Positions 20,704 through 33,659 of a stretch of DNA of 64,000 bases are shown here, piece after piece. The first letter of the stretch is position 1, and each line of letters opens with the position of its first letter. Source of the stretch: Agroathelia rolfsii (Eukaryota > Basidiomycota > Agaricomycetes > Amylocorticiales > Amylocorticiaceae); NCBI GenBank assembly GCA_018343915.1, contig JABRWF010000008.1:1550001-1614000 (forward strand), written 5' to 3'. Below the pieces are notes generated by a model that saw only the letters and a list, made by a program, of their open reading frames with translations, had not been told where the DNA came from and ran no database searches. The position numbers were made by a program, and so were the translations under genes.

Positions 20704-22791
20704 ATGCTGAGTCTTAGGGCGATTGTTGGCCTGCTTTCTGGTGCCTGTGTGGCTCATGCACTCAACATCAGTATTGCCGCCAGCACCCCAACAGGGGCCA
20801 CCAGAGTCAGTCCAGCGCTTTTCTCGTTCTCGATTGAACAAGACCGTTGGCCAGACTGGGTCATTAATACTACCACGGGCGCCACAAATACATTCACCCT
20901 GAATGCATGGAACAACCTCAAAGAGCTTACTGGAGAGCCACCATGGATCCGCATTGGTGCAAACTCCGAGGACAGGACTGATTTCAGTTACAACGTTAAG
21001 GTTGTCGATTTCGTTTGCCTTTCTTATTCCGTCCTAATACTCATAACATTCTTCTAGTATATCGACACTATATTCCCTCCGCCTACAGTGGCAACTCCAT
21101 ACCCAGAGTCGTCTAACGACACGGTTGGCTTCGCATTTTACCAGGTGAATATGTCTATGAGCATCGCACGCTTTGTCTATCAGACGTCTTACATGTGCAT
21201 AGCTTGCAGACTTGCTGCCATCTGGTACTCATGTCATATGGGGTCTCAATCTAAAGTCATTCAATCTCACCAACGTTTATCTGAATACGAAAGCCTTGGT
21301 CAAGGCCTTTTCATCCGAAGCCATGAAAAAGGCTGGCGTGACGCTGGATCTCATTGAAATTGGTATACTTATTGGTGTACAATCATGAATCGCTTGGTAT
21401 TGACCCAGGCCAGGTAATGAGGCTGATCAATATGCCCCGAATTATCGACCTTCGAGCTGGAACATCACCGATTACGTGAACCAGTATGCCAATAAAAATC
21501 TATCAGAAAGCCTTTTCAACATTTAACTTATGGCTTCTAGATGGACAACGCTTGCATACAATGTCACAACTACGGCGCATCTGTCCAATAACTCTTACAC
21601 AAAGTTCTTTGGCTGCGTTTTTGCCAATTCGGATTTTAGCTTGTCAGGCTTCTCACCAGAAGGTGCTTTTGCCAATGGGTTACTTGACTCGTTGCCAGGC
21701 TCCCTAATCACCGCGTATAGACATTCCTTAAACTATGTGAACCAGCCTATCTGACAGACATACTAGTATATCCCAGCATCATTACAGTGGTGGGCCCACT
21801 AGTGCCTCGGTTCAGGAATACATCGCTCCTGCCACTATTCGCAGCAATTTATCCGAATTTACCAATGACATTGCGGACGTCCATGCCCGTGGCCTGCAAT
21901 ACGTATTCGGAGAAACTAACAGTTGTATGCGCCATCATTCATTCGTCCTGTTGGTATCCTTGCTGATCAGGACTATGATATCTTTAGATTATCAACATGG
22001 CGCTGCCAATATATCCAACGTTGCTGCATCGGCACTCTGGGCCCTCGATTACTCACTCTATGCTTCAACACTCGGCATTGAGCGAACACATTACCACGAA
22101 GGTGTTGGATACAAATACAACTTTGTAGGTCTACCCATCAATTCATTGATGAAGCAAGTAATAAACAAATCAACTTAGATTCAACCGGTAACCCTGTACT
22201 ACTCCCCAGTTAACAACGCTCCCCTCAATCCTCCTGCACCACCACACATTCAGGTAAGATCTGGCATTGTTTTTCATTGTATAAACTCTTGACACATGAT
22301 TCTTCTTAAAAGCCCGCGTACTATGCTGCAATCATCGCTGGTGAAGCTATCGGAGATTCTGGAGCCACCGAACTGGTCGAGATATCGATCAACAGCACCT
22401 ACATCGTTGGTTATGCATTCTACGAATGCGGCACGCTCAAACGCGCCATTCTGAGCAATGCTCAAGCATATCTCTCCAGCACCCCCGGTAATCGTACCTC
22501 TACACACATTTCACTTGAGTTTTCGGGCTCTAGCACTGCTCCTACGCATGCTACTATCAAGAGACTTACCATCCCGTAAGTGAAAAGTTGACAAAGAGAG
22601 AGTATTTACCACACATGTCTGACTTTGATCTTCAAAGCTATGCCGATTCAACTTCTGGTTTGACCTGGGGCGGACAAACATATGAGACAAGCGATGCTCG
22701 TGTCAGTGGCACTCTCAATGTGACCACTGTTCCAGTATCGGAGGGTGTAGATATTGCTGAAACCGAGATTGTGTTGTTGACTTTTGAGTGA
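20704..22791 (+). CDS. Secreted GH79 glycosidase (beta-glucuronidase-like), copy 1
   Basis: Ten exons (20704-21000, 21058-21144, 21203-21362, 21414-21483, 21541-21714, 21767-21921, 21988-22124, 22179-22253, 22313-22575, 22638-22791) give 523 aa. A signal peptide (MLSLRAIVGLLSGACVAHA) is followed by the (beta/alpha)8 core. The acid/base Glu lies in IEIGNEAD near residue 184 and the nucleophile Glu in VFGETN near 312. The C-terminal beta domain ends in VDIAETEIVLLTFE. SQHHYSG and LGIERTHYHEG are family landmarks. Fungal GH79 enzymes remove (4-O-methyl)glucuronic acid from arabinogalactan and other glycans. Many N-glycosylation sequons fit secretion. Donors GTTGTC and GTTGTA are weak. Confidence 0.92.
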
Positions 22792-23136
22792 ACGTGTTTT
22801 TGTACCTTGGTCATACTATCTATGCGTTTTTTTTTCTGTCCCAATGAAATTGAAACAGCCTGTTATATGATATGGTGTTTCCTATGCTATGCTACAAGAA
22901 AGTTTAGAACAAACTTGCTTTTGCTAGTAAGTGAAAATGGCGCGTCTTGATATCAAGGGGAACAGCCACCAAAGGCTAGACTTGTTCGCGTGATGCGGCT
23001 GCTGTAGGAAGCTGCACGGGCCTATTCTTGTCCGCCCTCAATCAGAGTGCTTCGCAAATGCGTTCCTCGCCATGTTCGCCTCTGCCTCGTACCACTCACT
23101 GGTATGCACCTAGTAGCCCAGGTCAGCTGAAAAACG
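22792..23136. other. Spacer between the two GH79 genes
   Basis: 345 bp holding the 3' flank of copy 1 and the promoter of copy 2. No TATA box as good as that of copy 1 was seen. Confidence 0.45.
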
Positions 23137-25458
23137 ATGATACCGGAAAACGAAGAATCCCCTTCCCTACCCACGACCGTGACCACTAGCACTCTCAATC
23201 TCAAAGCCAGATTGAAAAAGAGATTCAGACCCCGGGACTTGTGGCTTACTCTTTCGCTTGTCTCGATCGTCTTGGTGCTCGTAACGATCGTCTTAGCAGT
23301 GGTTCTGACGCATAAGCGTATGATCGACGTCTTTCCAATCATTCTTCGTTTTCAAGCATCTCATATAGCGGCGATGCCGTATATATAGATTCCCCCAAGG
23401 ATGACCCTGACCCCGACTCTGCTGGAGACCCGCCGGGGACTATAAACTTGGTCATTCCTGGCGAGATCCCGGATAATGCTGTCACAGCTTCTCCTGCATT
23501 GTTCTCGTTTTCCATAGAGCAAGATAGATGGATGGACTGGGCTGGCACAACGACACCGAATCAATTTACTCATAATGTTCTTAATAATCTACGCGAGATC
23601 ACCGGGACTGCACCGTGGGTCAGGATAGGTGCCGATTCAGAGGACCATACATTTTTCGATCCGTCCGTTGAGGTACATTTAAATATTGTTTCATGCTATA
23701 CACATTTAATCTCAAGGTCAATTCAGTATTCGGAAGCGACCTTTCCAGCGTATACCAGCATTGTACCCTATCCTGAAGCAAGCAGCGTTGCTGTATCGGA
23801 CAACTACTATACGCTGGTCTCGCATTTACCACCAGGTACACAATACGGCATTTGTTTTATTGTATGCATATATCCAACTGAAGTATCAAGGCACGCATGT
23901 CATCTGGGGTGTCAATTTTCGCTCTGACAACATATCGAACACTGTCGCTCAGACTAATGCGATCGTCCAAGCATTCAACTCTGATACTGTAAAAGACCTT
24001 GGGATCATATTGGAATTCATCGAGATCGGAGTAGGTTCTTCGGACCACACAAATAATTTTCACAATTTTTCTGACACATTCTCGTAGAATGAAGCCGATT
24101 TCTACGGCAACAACGGAGGACGCAATAGGTCTATTTGGGATATACAAGAATATGTCGCACAGTAGGTTGCCACCATCATCGTCGACCTTGGAGCAAGCAC
24201 TCAAATGGCCAATAAGATGGACTCAGATGGCCATCAACGTTTCTGCGACTGCTAACTTGTCATCGACTTCGCATACCAAGTTCATTGGCTGCGCCTTCGC
24301 TTTATCTACTTTATCTACAACTGGGTTTTCTCCGCAGGCGGCAATAGCAAACGGGCTTCTTGACTCAACTCCGGGATCCCTGATCACAGAGTACGCCTTT
24401 GTTCTGCCATTCGGCATTTTAACTCGCTCATGAGTTCCGTGCAGAATCTCGCAACATCACTATAGCGGATCTTATTGTGAAGGGCGAGGCGGCATTCTGC
24501 AGGGCCTAATGACACCTTCGTATATACACAGCAATCTGAGCAGGTTCAACGGGGACATAGCTGCGGTAAAAAGCCGGAATCTGACGTATGTCTTGGGAGA
24601 AACGTCCAGTTTTGCTTGTCATGGGGCACCCGGAGGTTTGTTGATACATGTTACATCAATTGGAAACATGTGTCACTAAGGTCCTTTTTGTATAGTGTCT
24701 GACGTCGCTGGCGCAGCATTGTGGGCACTGGATTATTCATTTTACGCAACTGTATTAGGAATAGAGAGAACACATTACCATCAAGGCATCGGCTTCAAGT
24801 ACAATTTCGTAAGTGCAACCGTGGCGCTGTGCATTGCAACTAACTCAAATATGTCACAGATACAACCTGTCTCACTTAACCGTTCGATCGATAATGGAAC
24901 CCCTTTGAAGCAGGCACTTGCGCCTCACATCCAGGCACGCATGATCTATTTTAAGCAAGGACCTCACACTGAAACTTTCACAGCCAGTATATTATGCCGC
25001 TGTTATCGGGGCAGAGGCCATCGGTAACTTTTCATCCACTCAGCTCGTGAACATCAGTACTGGGAATCCGTACATCTCGGGATATGCTTTCTACAATGAT
25101 GGTTCTCTGTCCCGCGTGCTATTGATCAACCAGCAAGCTTATTTATCAACATCGAAAAATGCTTCGCGCCCGTCTGTTTTGATACACCCGGACATCCAAG
25201 GAGTAAATACACCGACCAACATGAGTGTGAAGAGGCTCTCCGTGCCGTGAGTATCGATGTCTATTTTTCGGTCACAGTAGGACTGAAAACGGTTAACTTG
25301 AAAGGCACGCTGACGCTACATCAGGATTGATGTGGGGTGGCCAGACGTATGAAACAAGCGATGGGCTTGTGAATGGGACGTTGATCGCTCCAGTTAGCTC
25401 TATTAGTGATGGTGTGAATATCACCCAAACTGAAGTTGTGTTATTATCGTTTTCTTGA
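23137..25458 (+). CDS. Membrane-anchored GH79 glycosidase, copy 2
   Basis: Eleven exons (23137-23317, 23389-23672, 23727-23835, 23891-24030, 24088-24161, 24217-24390, 24445-24635, 24696-24808, 24860-24934, 24984-25246, 25305-25458) give 585 aa. Instead of a signal peptide it starts with a basic cytosolic tail (LKKRFRPRD) and one membrane segment near 36-56 (LVSIVLVLVTIVLAVVL), then an acidic Pro-rich stalk: a type II anchor. The catalytic domain retains IEIGNEAD (Glu near 240) and LGETS (Glu near 374). The last two exons have exactly the lengths of copy 1, showing tandem duplication. Intron 24935-24983 begins GC (CAG|GCACGC). The exon 2 acceptor (23388) was chosen on phase. Confidence 0.87.
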
Positions 25459-25564
25459 ACATGACGACTCTATCGACATGGGGGCTTATGCTGAAGGACT
25501 GTAGGACTACATGTAAATTTGGATAAAACAGATACAATCTGGATCAGTAGATGATGTGGATAAT
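25459..25564. other. Convergent 3' flanks of GH79-2 and TRM8
   Basis: A short spacer between stop codons, with no distinct feature. Confidence 0.4.
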
Positions 25565-26615
<1,051 letters not shown>

Positions 26616-26740
26616 GCTGATGCAAGTGGACCAAGAAGCGGGCAGCGTCGTCACTGTCGAGTGCCGCGGCCGACGACTGGCACAAGGATGTGTGCCCAAT
26701 GACGGTGGTGAGGAATGATCGGATTTTACCACGCGCTGTG

Positions 26741-26745
26741 ATTGG
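26741..26745 (-). promoter_or_regulatory. CCAAT box in the TRM8/CIT1 divergent promoter
   Basis: ATTGG (CCAAT on the minus strand) lies in the 239-bp gap, 110-114 bp before the CIT1 ATG. HAP-type CCAAT binding is a known route for respiratory gene control in fungi. Use here is inferred. Confidence 0.45.
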
Positions 26746-26854
26746 TCCGTCCGGCAAGGCATCGTCAGCTTATGTCAGCAGTCCCCAAACGAATTTTGTG
26801 TCCCGTCTGCGCTCAACTTTACCGAGTTCTTCCATCTCCTCACCTTCACCCGAC

Positions 26855-28723
26855 ATGGCCTCTCTTGCTCGTCTGGTAAGTATTTTCACCACGCATATAC
26901 ATCTCTCAAGCACAGTCTTATAGTAATTTCTAGTCTCGTTCCTCTCTGCACCGCTCCGCATTCTCTGCGGTCCGTCACTCTTCCTCGTCGGCCCAGCCGA
27001 CTCTCAAGGAGAGGCTCGCTCAACTCATCCCGGCTGAGATCGAGAAGGTAACACAAGTTTCAGGGTTATAATGCCACATTGGCTTAGTCTTCTGCACTAG
27101 GTAAAAGCCGTCCGTGCTGAGCATGGCAAGAAATCCTTTGGCCCCGTCCTCGTCGACCAGCTCTATGGGTATGCATGAAACATACACGTTTGTCACATTT
27201 CAACTCTGACGAATTGCATAGCGGTATGCGCGGCTTGCCAGCCCTTATCTGGGATGGCTCAGTTCTTGACGCAGGTATATGTTATGAAATTGGTTCGTGT
27301 GCATCTTTCAGCTCACAGTCTGTTTTCAGAGGAGGGTATCCGCTTCCGTGGCAAGACCATCCCCGAGTGCCAGGAGTTGCTCCCCAAAGCACCAGGTGGA
27401 TCCGAGCCCCTTCCTGAAGCTCTCTTCTGGCTTCTCGTCACGGGTGAAGTGCCTACTCAAGAACAAGTGACCGCACTCTCTAAGGAATGGGCTGCTCGCT
27501 CTGCCATTCCGGAATTCGTCGAGGAAATCCTTGATCGTTGCCCACCGACATTGCACCCTATGAGCCAGTTTAGCTTGGCTGTCACTGCTGTAAGACTAAT
27601 GCCATCTTGCATATCACTAACAAAAGCTCATCTGTCTCGAAGCTTAACCACGACTCCGCGTTTGCTAAAGCCTACCAAGACGGTGTTTCTAAGAAGGACT
27701 ACTGGGGCCCCACCTTTGAGGATTCCATGGACTTGTAAGTGTTTTACTTGCGCACTCTTGCAAGCTCATGTAATATTCTGTAGGATTGCAAAACTTCCTA
27801 ACATTGCTGGCCGCATCTACCGCAACGTCTTTGGCAAGGGCAAACTTCCAGCCATTGATCCCACTAAGGACTACTCCCACAACCTTGCTACCTTGCTCGG
27901 CTTTGGCGAGAATGAAGCCTTCGTTGAGCTGCTGCGTCTCTACATCACTATTCACAGGTATGATCTAGTTTTTACGTTCCCAAACAACTAATAATAACTG
28001 TCTTCACAGTGATCACGAAGGCGGCAACGTTTCGGCTCACACTGGCAAGCTTGTCGGTTCCGCTCTTTCTGATCCCTTCTTGGCCTTTGGTGCTTCCCTC
28101 AACGGTCTTGCCGGCCCTCTTCACGGCCTGGCGAACCAGGAAGTCTTGACTTGGCTCACGAAGATGCAATCCAAGATCGGACCTAATGCTTCCGACGAAG
28201 CCGTCAAGGAGTATGTTTGGTCGACCCTTAAGTCTGGCCAAGTTGTTCCTGGCTATGGTCATGCTGTCCTCCGCAAGACAGATCCTCGATACACTGCCCA
28301 AAGAGAGTTCGCTCTCAAGCACTTACCGGATGACCCCATGTTCAAGCTTGTGGGCCAGATTTACAACATCGTTCCTAACGTCCTGTTGGAGGTACGGTTT
28401 CCCATAATTTTTTATTTGAATATAGCTGAGTGTGCGGCATAGGCTGGCAGGGCTAAGAACCCATGGCCTAACGTCGACGCCCATTCTGGTGTCTTGCTGA
28501 CCTACTACGGCCTTGATCAAATGCAATTCTACACCGTTCTGTTCGGTGTCTCCCGTGCGTTCGGTGTTGCCGCACAGCTCATCTGGGATCGTGCTCTCGG
28601 TGCTCGTAAGTAACAACATTAGTTGAGCTTAACCCGTTTATTGATCCACCCTTTATAGCACTGGAACGCCCTAAATCGTATTCTACTGCCGCCATCGAGA
28701 AAATGTTCAAGGACAGGAACTAA
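26855..28723 (+). CDS. CIT1: Mitochondrial citrate synthase
   Basis: Ten exons (26855-26875, 26934-27047, 27101-27168, 27222-27274, 27330-27589, 27643-27734, 27784-27957, 28010-28391, 28443-28605, 28659-28723) give 463 aa. A Ser/Arg-rich presequence ([20 protein letters not shown]) targets mitochondria. Catalytic residues sit in [12 protein letters not shown] (His), [13 protein letters not shown] (His) and NVDAHSG (Asp). The enzyme condenses acetyl-CoA with oxaloacetate at the entry of the TCA cycle. Introns are 49-58 nt with good GT...AG borders. It is the last host gene before the transposon block. Confidence 0.97.
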
Positions 28724-29270
28724 TTTATCTATATGAGGACAGTTACGGTAATATGCCTTTAATGCCATTTCGGATAGACATCCCTACTCAGTGCATGTGA
28801 GAATCGTATTTATACAATAATGCCATGCATGAATGCCATTTTGCTAGTTGTGCATATCTTTATTAGCAAAGTTTATTTTATATCTATAAAGGTATTATAG
28901 GCTCTAAGTGTGAAAATACGACGAGCGACGACGATGAGCAGCGGTCGATACAAAGAATTGTATTCCGCTTGTCCACTTGTACATCGTTGTATGTAGTTAA
29001 ACAGATAGTAAACAGGAATGTAAATTACTGTAAATAAAGACAGAATTATGTGACCTAGCACATGGATTACATATTCTAACACACCTCCTTGATCCATGTG
29101 TATTAATAGCAGTGCACCCCCGAAAACCTGCACACCAAATAAAAGCAAGTACATATACATAAGGAATGAGACATAATCAATAAAAGGGGATTGATAAAAG
29201 AGGGAACAGTAGAAAAGGTCATAGTATTAAAGAATAATATAAGAATACAATGACTGTTATGAGTCAATTG
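28724..29270. other. AT-rich boundary zone
   Basis: 547 bp after CIT1, strongly AT-rich. No gene or recognised LTR; it marks the passage from genes to transposons. Confidence 0.5.
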
Positions 29271-29480
29271 GTGTATTATAATTTTATTTAAAATTTTTCT
29301 GATTTTTTCCTGATTTTTCTCTATTTTTTGGTGTATATATTGTATATTACATAAACAGATACTCCAATAACTAAGTATGTCATGTGACCAGTCAATCATG
29401 TGACTAGCCATTATGTGACCACTAGTTATGTAATATATTATGTAAGCATAGTCTAGAATATAGATCTAGACCCTAACACT
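29271..29480 (+). mobile_element. LTR-2 fragment (sense orientation, degenerate)
   Basis: The TATAATTTTATTT start, the ATTTTTTGGTGTATATATTG stretch, and the CATGTGACCAGTCA / ATGTGACCACTAGT blocks are the reverse complement of 31890-32090. It is therefore the U3 part of an LTR-2 in the opposite orientation to the copies below. It is diverged and truncated. Confidence 0.6.
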
Positions 29481-29781
29481 ATTATAGACTAACTATTTGT
29501 CAGGGCTTACACTCCTAATAACACCAACAAACACAACTCACTTTGTAAGTAGGCAAGCGGGCTGTAATGCCAAGTTTTATGTGTGTTACTAGGCTGGTAT
29601 TTTTATTGAGTACCTATATGCTGTCAAACACATACAGAGGTGGAGTTCTGGAGAAGCAGTGCAGAGGTATTGGATGGCAGAGGGTGGAGGTCCGGAGGAG
29701 TGCAGGGGTATATGTGATGAAGCGGAAGGGTAGGTAAGCAGATATTGCAGAGAACACTGGACTTGGCCAAGACTTATACAC
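29481..29781. mobile_element. Degenerate LTR-5-like sequence
   Basis: GTCAGGGCTTACACTCCT and the following GCGGGCTGTAATGCCAAG / TTTTATGTGTGTTACTAGG align loosely with the start of the reverse LTR-5 at 59920. This is an old remnant with unclear ends. Confidence 0.4.
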
Positions 29782-30264
29782 TATCAAGAGCACACCTGAC
29801 TCTTGCCACCAAAACTCAACCTATGCCTACGTCAACCCCTCAAAGGTATGGGGTAGCCAGGTATTGGCTTTTTTACAACTCCTAAGGCTAGGGATGCATG
29901 GGTGTACACTTCCTTGCACTGTTGCAGCTCTCATGCAAACTCAAGTCTTTATGTCACCAAGCTTTACTCCAAGTCTGCAAGACTTTCAAGCGAGGTCTAC
30001 ACTCAGAACACAAGTTGTCTTGTGTATGCTACTAGGCGTGCAATGTATCTTAACCATGACAAGTGCAGGGCAATGCCTTTGCTTGCTTGAGTGCACTGAG
30101 CACTATGAGTGTTGTTTTACAGCAAATGCAAATGGTCAGCCAAAGGCCCGGACCTGTCTTATGCACGCTAACAAAAGAGGGGCACGGAGTGACCTCTTTA
30201 ACTACTGTAGCACTGAGCACACAGTAACCCTCTGGCACCAAGCCTAAGGGATTTTGGGGAAGGG
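29782..30264 (-). mobile_element. Partial LTR-2 copy
   Basis: 483 bp starting TATCAAGAGCACACC (normally TGTCAAGAG), directly abutting the full LTR-2 at 30265 and paralleling its first half (CCACCAAAACTCAACCTA, CAAGCTTTACTCCAAGTC, GGACCTGTCTTATGC). Confidence 0.6.
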
Positions 30265-32093
30265 TGTCAAGAGCACACCAGACTCTTGTCACCAAAACTC
30301 AACCTAAGCCTACGTTAACCCCTCAAAGGTACGGGGTAGCCAAGTAACGGCTGTTTTACAACTCCCAAGGCTAGGGACGCGCGGGTGTACACTTCCTTGC
30401 GCTGTCACAACTGTCACGCAAGTTCGAGTCCTTGTGTCACCAAGCTTTACTCCAAGTCTGCTAGACTTTCAAGCGAGGTCTACACGCGGAACACAAACTG
30501 TCTTGTGTATGCTGTTAGGCGTGCGATGTATCTTAACCGCGAAGAACGCAGGGCACTGCCGTTGTTCTCTTAAGTGCACTAAGCACGATGATTTCGTATA
30601 CAGAAACGCAAATGGTCACCCAATGGGCTGGACCTGTCTTGTCATGAGAAGGGAATTTTTACCGATTTTTTGGCTATTTTCTTGTATTATTTGGATGATT
30701 ATTTAATTAGTTATTGCATTTTCTTTTCTTTTCCTTTATTTTTCTTATAAAGAACTACCCTTTAGGGCGTGGACTGTGGGCAGTGCAGTGGTCATGTGAT
30801 TGGCCCTCACGTGTTCCAAGCCGCACGTCACAGGAGTAATCTCGGGGCTGCGTGTACTTCCATTTCATCATCGCGCACAGCCTAGGAACACAGCCTTCCT
30901 CCCCTGAACGATTCCTAACGATTACTGGTATTGGTCCGGAAACGGATCTCCACACGGATGCCCGGTGGAGTTAGGATGAAAGTTCTTCCCCTGCATTGCC
31001 ACTCCTATACTTCTATCTCCCTCTGTACACAGACCATCAATGCTGCGCATGGACCATTCAGTAGTAGTATATATAGTGTATGTAACTTGTCCTGAAGAGC
31101 TCAGCTTCGACCTCTTCGCCTTCAGGCAAGTAACCAAGAGTTTGTATTCCATTAAATAGATTACTAATAAAAACTTCGCCTTCAGGGTATACTCTCTAGG
31201 CCTAGGCCTCACGTCCTAGCCTCTCTCTCTCTCTCTCTCTTCCTCTCCCTTACTTGTGGGCGGTGTAAATCCCCCTTTTGTGTGCACGTGAACTAAGAGC
31301 ATTGAATACATAAGAGATAAGAAAGTACCTGGTCCACCTTCAATATAATAAAGGTTGGATATCTGTGGGAAAACTCTTGTGTAGGTACTAGACATAACGT
31401 TAAGAAGTGTATTGTTTGATTGAAGCATACAAGTAGGCCCCCCATGCCCAAAGTCCTTTAGTCAAGGAGTACACCCTTGACATGTCTTATGCGTTCTAAC
31501 GTAGAGGAGCACAAAGCAACCTCTAGACAACAAGCAGCACAGAGCATACTTGCTACCTCCTAGCACGGAGCAAAGAGGATTTGTAGAGGGAGAGAGAGAG
31601 AGAGGGGAGACAGGCTCTAGTAGCCTATAGAGATGATGGACTCTGAAGACAAAGATTTTATTATGTTAGTATTTATCTAATACAAAGCACTACTGTGCTA
31701 CTTACCTGAAGACGAAGAGAACGAATCTGAGGTCTTCAGGTAGAGGCACTACAGGATTATATATTAATTCTACCTGGTCTGTGCGCAGTTACATGGTCTG
31801 TGCACAGTAATGCTAAGTATGGCGTGATATTGCGCCATTATTTGTTATAGTAAGTCTAGTGGTGTCATGATCTGGACCCATATTCTAGACTCTGCTTACA
31901 TAATATGTCACATGACTAGTGGTCACATGATGGCCAGTCACATGGTTGACTGGTCACATGACTGCTTAGTCATCAGAGGGGTGCTTACGTAATATACAAT
32001 ATATACATCAAAAAATAGAGAAAAATCCGGAAAAATTCAGAAAAATAGTGAAAATTCGAAATAAAATTATAATACAACGAGCGACTCGTAACA
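30265..32093 (-). mobile_element. LTR-2 copy, split by a solo LTR-1
   Basis: It runs from TGTCAAGAGCACACC to GACTCGTAACA, about 981 bp once the LTR-1 and one TSD copy are subtracted. In its sense (minus) direction it reads TGTTACGAGTCGCTC at the left end. It contains the CCTGAAGAC / GTCTTCAGG hairpin near 31700-31743, as do the other LTRs. Confidence 0.65.
30640..31482 (+). mobile_element. Solo LTR-1 with 5-bp TSD
   Basis: An 843-bp LTR, TGTCATGAG to CCTTGACA, flanked by TGTCT at 30635-30639 and 31483-31487. The uninterrupted site (GGACCTGTCTTATGC) is visible in the neighbouring partial LTR-2 near 30151. A TATATATAG promoter lies near 31069 and the hairpin arms at 31085-31096 and 31121-31131. 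It has the same length as the Gy-B 3' LTR. Confidence 0.85.
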
Positions 32094-32593
32094 AAGGGGA
32101 GATAGGGAGACAGGTAATCATGCCTTGAGAGGAAGTAGCTCTGAAGACGAAGATTTATTATGTCAGCATTTACTTAATACAAAGCACTACTTGTGCTTAC
32201 CTGAAGACAAAGAGAACGAATCTAAGGTCTTCAGGTAGAGGCACTACAGGATTATATACTAATTCTACCTGGTCTGTGCGCAGTAACATGGTCTGTGCGC
32301 AGTAATGCTAAGTATGGTGTGATATTGCGCCATTATTTGTTATGGTGAATCTAAAGTGGTGTTATGATCCGGACCCTTGTTCTAGACTCTGCTTACATAA
32401 TATGTCACATGACTAGTGGTCACATGATGGCCAGTCACATGGTCAACTGGTCACATGACTTGCTTAGTCATCAGAGTGTACGCTTACGTAATATACGATA
32501 TATACATCAAAAAATAGAGAAAAATTAGGAAAAATTCAGAAAAATAATAAAAAATTCGAAATAAAATTATAGTACAATGAGCGACTCGTAACA
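32094..32593 (-). mobile_element. 3' LTR (LTR-2, left-truncated) of Gy-D
   Basis: It repeats 31605-32093 in direct tandem (GAGACAGG near 31605 and 32108; both end GACTCGTAACA). On its right lies TTACCCCCTCCTTAGGGG, the complement of a polypurine tract, so this copy is the 3' LTR bordering the Gy-D internal region. Confidence 0.65.
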
Positions 32594-32604
32594 TTACCCC
32601 CTCC

Positions 32605-32783
32605 TTAGGGGCAATCCGTCTTGGGTTGCCATTCCGTCAAATTGTCCCAGTTTTGGAAGGGTAGAAGTCCAAAGGTTGCCGCACTGATCTTTCTTGGTGC
32701 ACTTGGATTAGTTTTGTAGAAGTCTCTAATAGCGTCGTCTGCATGCATGTCAGATTCTCTGACCCAGGTTTGTTCTCCTGGGT
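32605..32783 (-). pseudogene. Gy-D pol, last part of chromodomain and C terminus
   Basis: The minus strand reads GEQTWVRESDMHADDAIRDF, then KTNPSAPRKISAATFGLL, and ends at a TAA at 32605-32607, the usual tail after a chromodomain. The frame continues exactly from WKGYP at about 60943-60960. The 28-kb Gy-4 nest therefore interrupts the chromodomain, and TGGGT (32779-32783) is the target duplication. Confidence 0.85.
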
Positions 32784-33659
32784 TGTCAAGAGCTGCCTTC
32801 GCAGCTAGCTCGGGTGATGCGGCGATGCTCCTGGAGCGCTAGTTGCTAAGCAGCTCACTGCCAGATGGCAGCCCTGTGGGTTCATGGAGTTGCCTCTTCA
32901 ATATCTCGGGGCTTGCGGCAATATGGGTGATGCGGCAAGCAGGCATGGCGTACGGCAAGTTGGTACGGGTGTTCCGGCGAGATCGAGCGTAGGCAGAGAG
33001 ATCAAGCAGGAAGAGAAAAGCTAGACGAGATACTCGAGGACACTCGAGTCCACAGGTTGACCGCTGGCTATGCAGTGGGTATAGGCTGGGTTAGGGCAAT
33101 ACACACTTAATTTTCTGACTACTGTATCTACTACATCAGGTACAGTACATATATACAAAGTACAGTAGTCGTGAAAATGATAAATAAAGGAAAGGCAGAA
33201 AGACAATAAGAACAATAAAGATCTAGCGCGCGCCGCGCGCTCTGGTAGTCGTGCCACACTGTGCACAAAGGCAGGGGTGCCTTCCTTCGGAACCATCGGC
33301 AGTCTGATCGTCGATCAGAGCGCGATCATGGTGGAGAACCAAGCGCAATCTTCCTAGATAGGAAGGATCCGCTGGTGCGGGCACATGGTAACTTAGAGAA
33401 TGTCTTTGAGAAGTCCAGTCGGCATATGGAATGCTCTGATGGACAGAAGCGCATTGATGATGGAGGAGAAGCATGAAGGATGGCCATGCACATGGCTCCG
33501 GGGAAACGTCGGCGGACACATCGGAAACGCGTCCAATGCATGGGGTGTGTGGCGACTCAGAAGGGAGGACATCGCCGGTGACTCCATCGTAGGTGTTTGC
33601 ATATGTCGATGTGCGCGATTGGGACGTTTGGTGGCTGGGTGCATTAGCGGGTTGTGACA
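32784..33659 (-). repeat. LTR-4, 3' LTR of Gy-4
   Basis: 876 bp, TGTCAAGAGCTGCC to GGTTGTGACA. The parts 54139-54422 and 59332-59919 are the same LTR in two pieces. Confidence 0.8.

Noticed and set aside
23357..23388. Alternative GH79-2 exon 2 starts at 23357 or 23369
   Set aside because: Neither keeps phase with the only good donor at 23318; 23389 does.
20704..25458. Horizontal transfer of the GH79 pair
   Set aside because: Introns are short, numerous and typical of the neighbours, and composition is similar. Duplication within the fungus is enough.
31700..32300. Possible tRNA or small RNA gene in the LTR hairpin regions
   Set aside because: The inverted repeats are short LTR features near a TATA box. 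No cloverleaf or A/B box was found.
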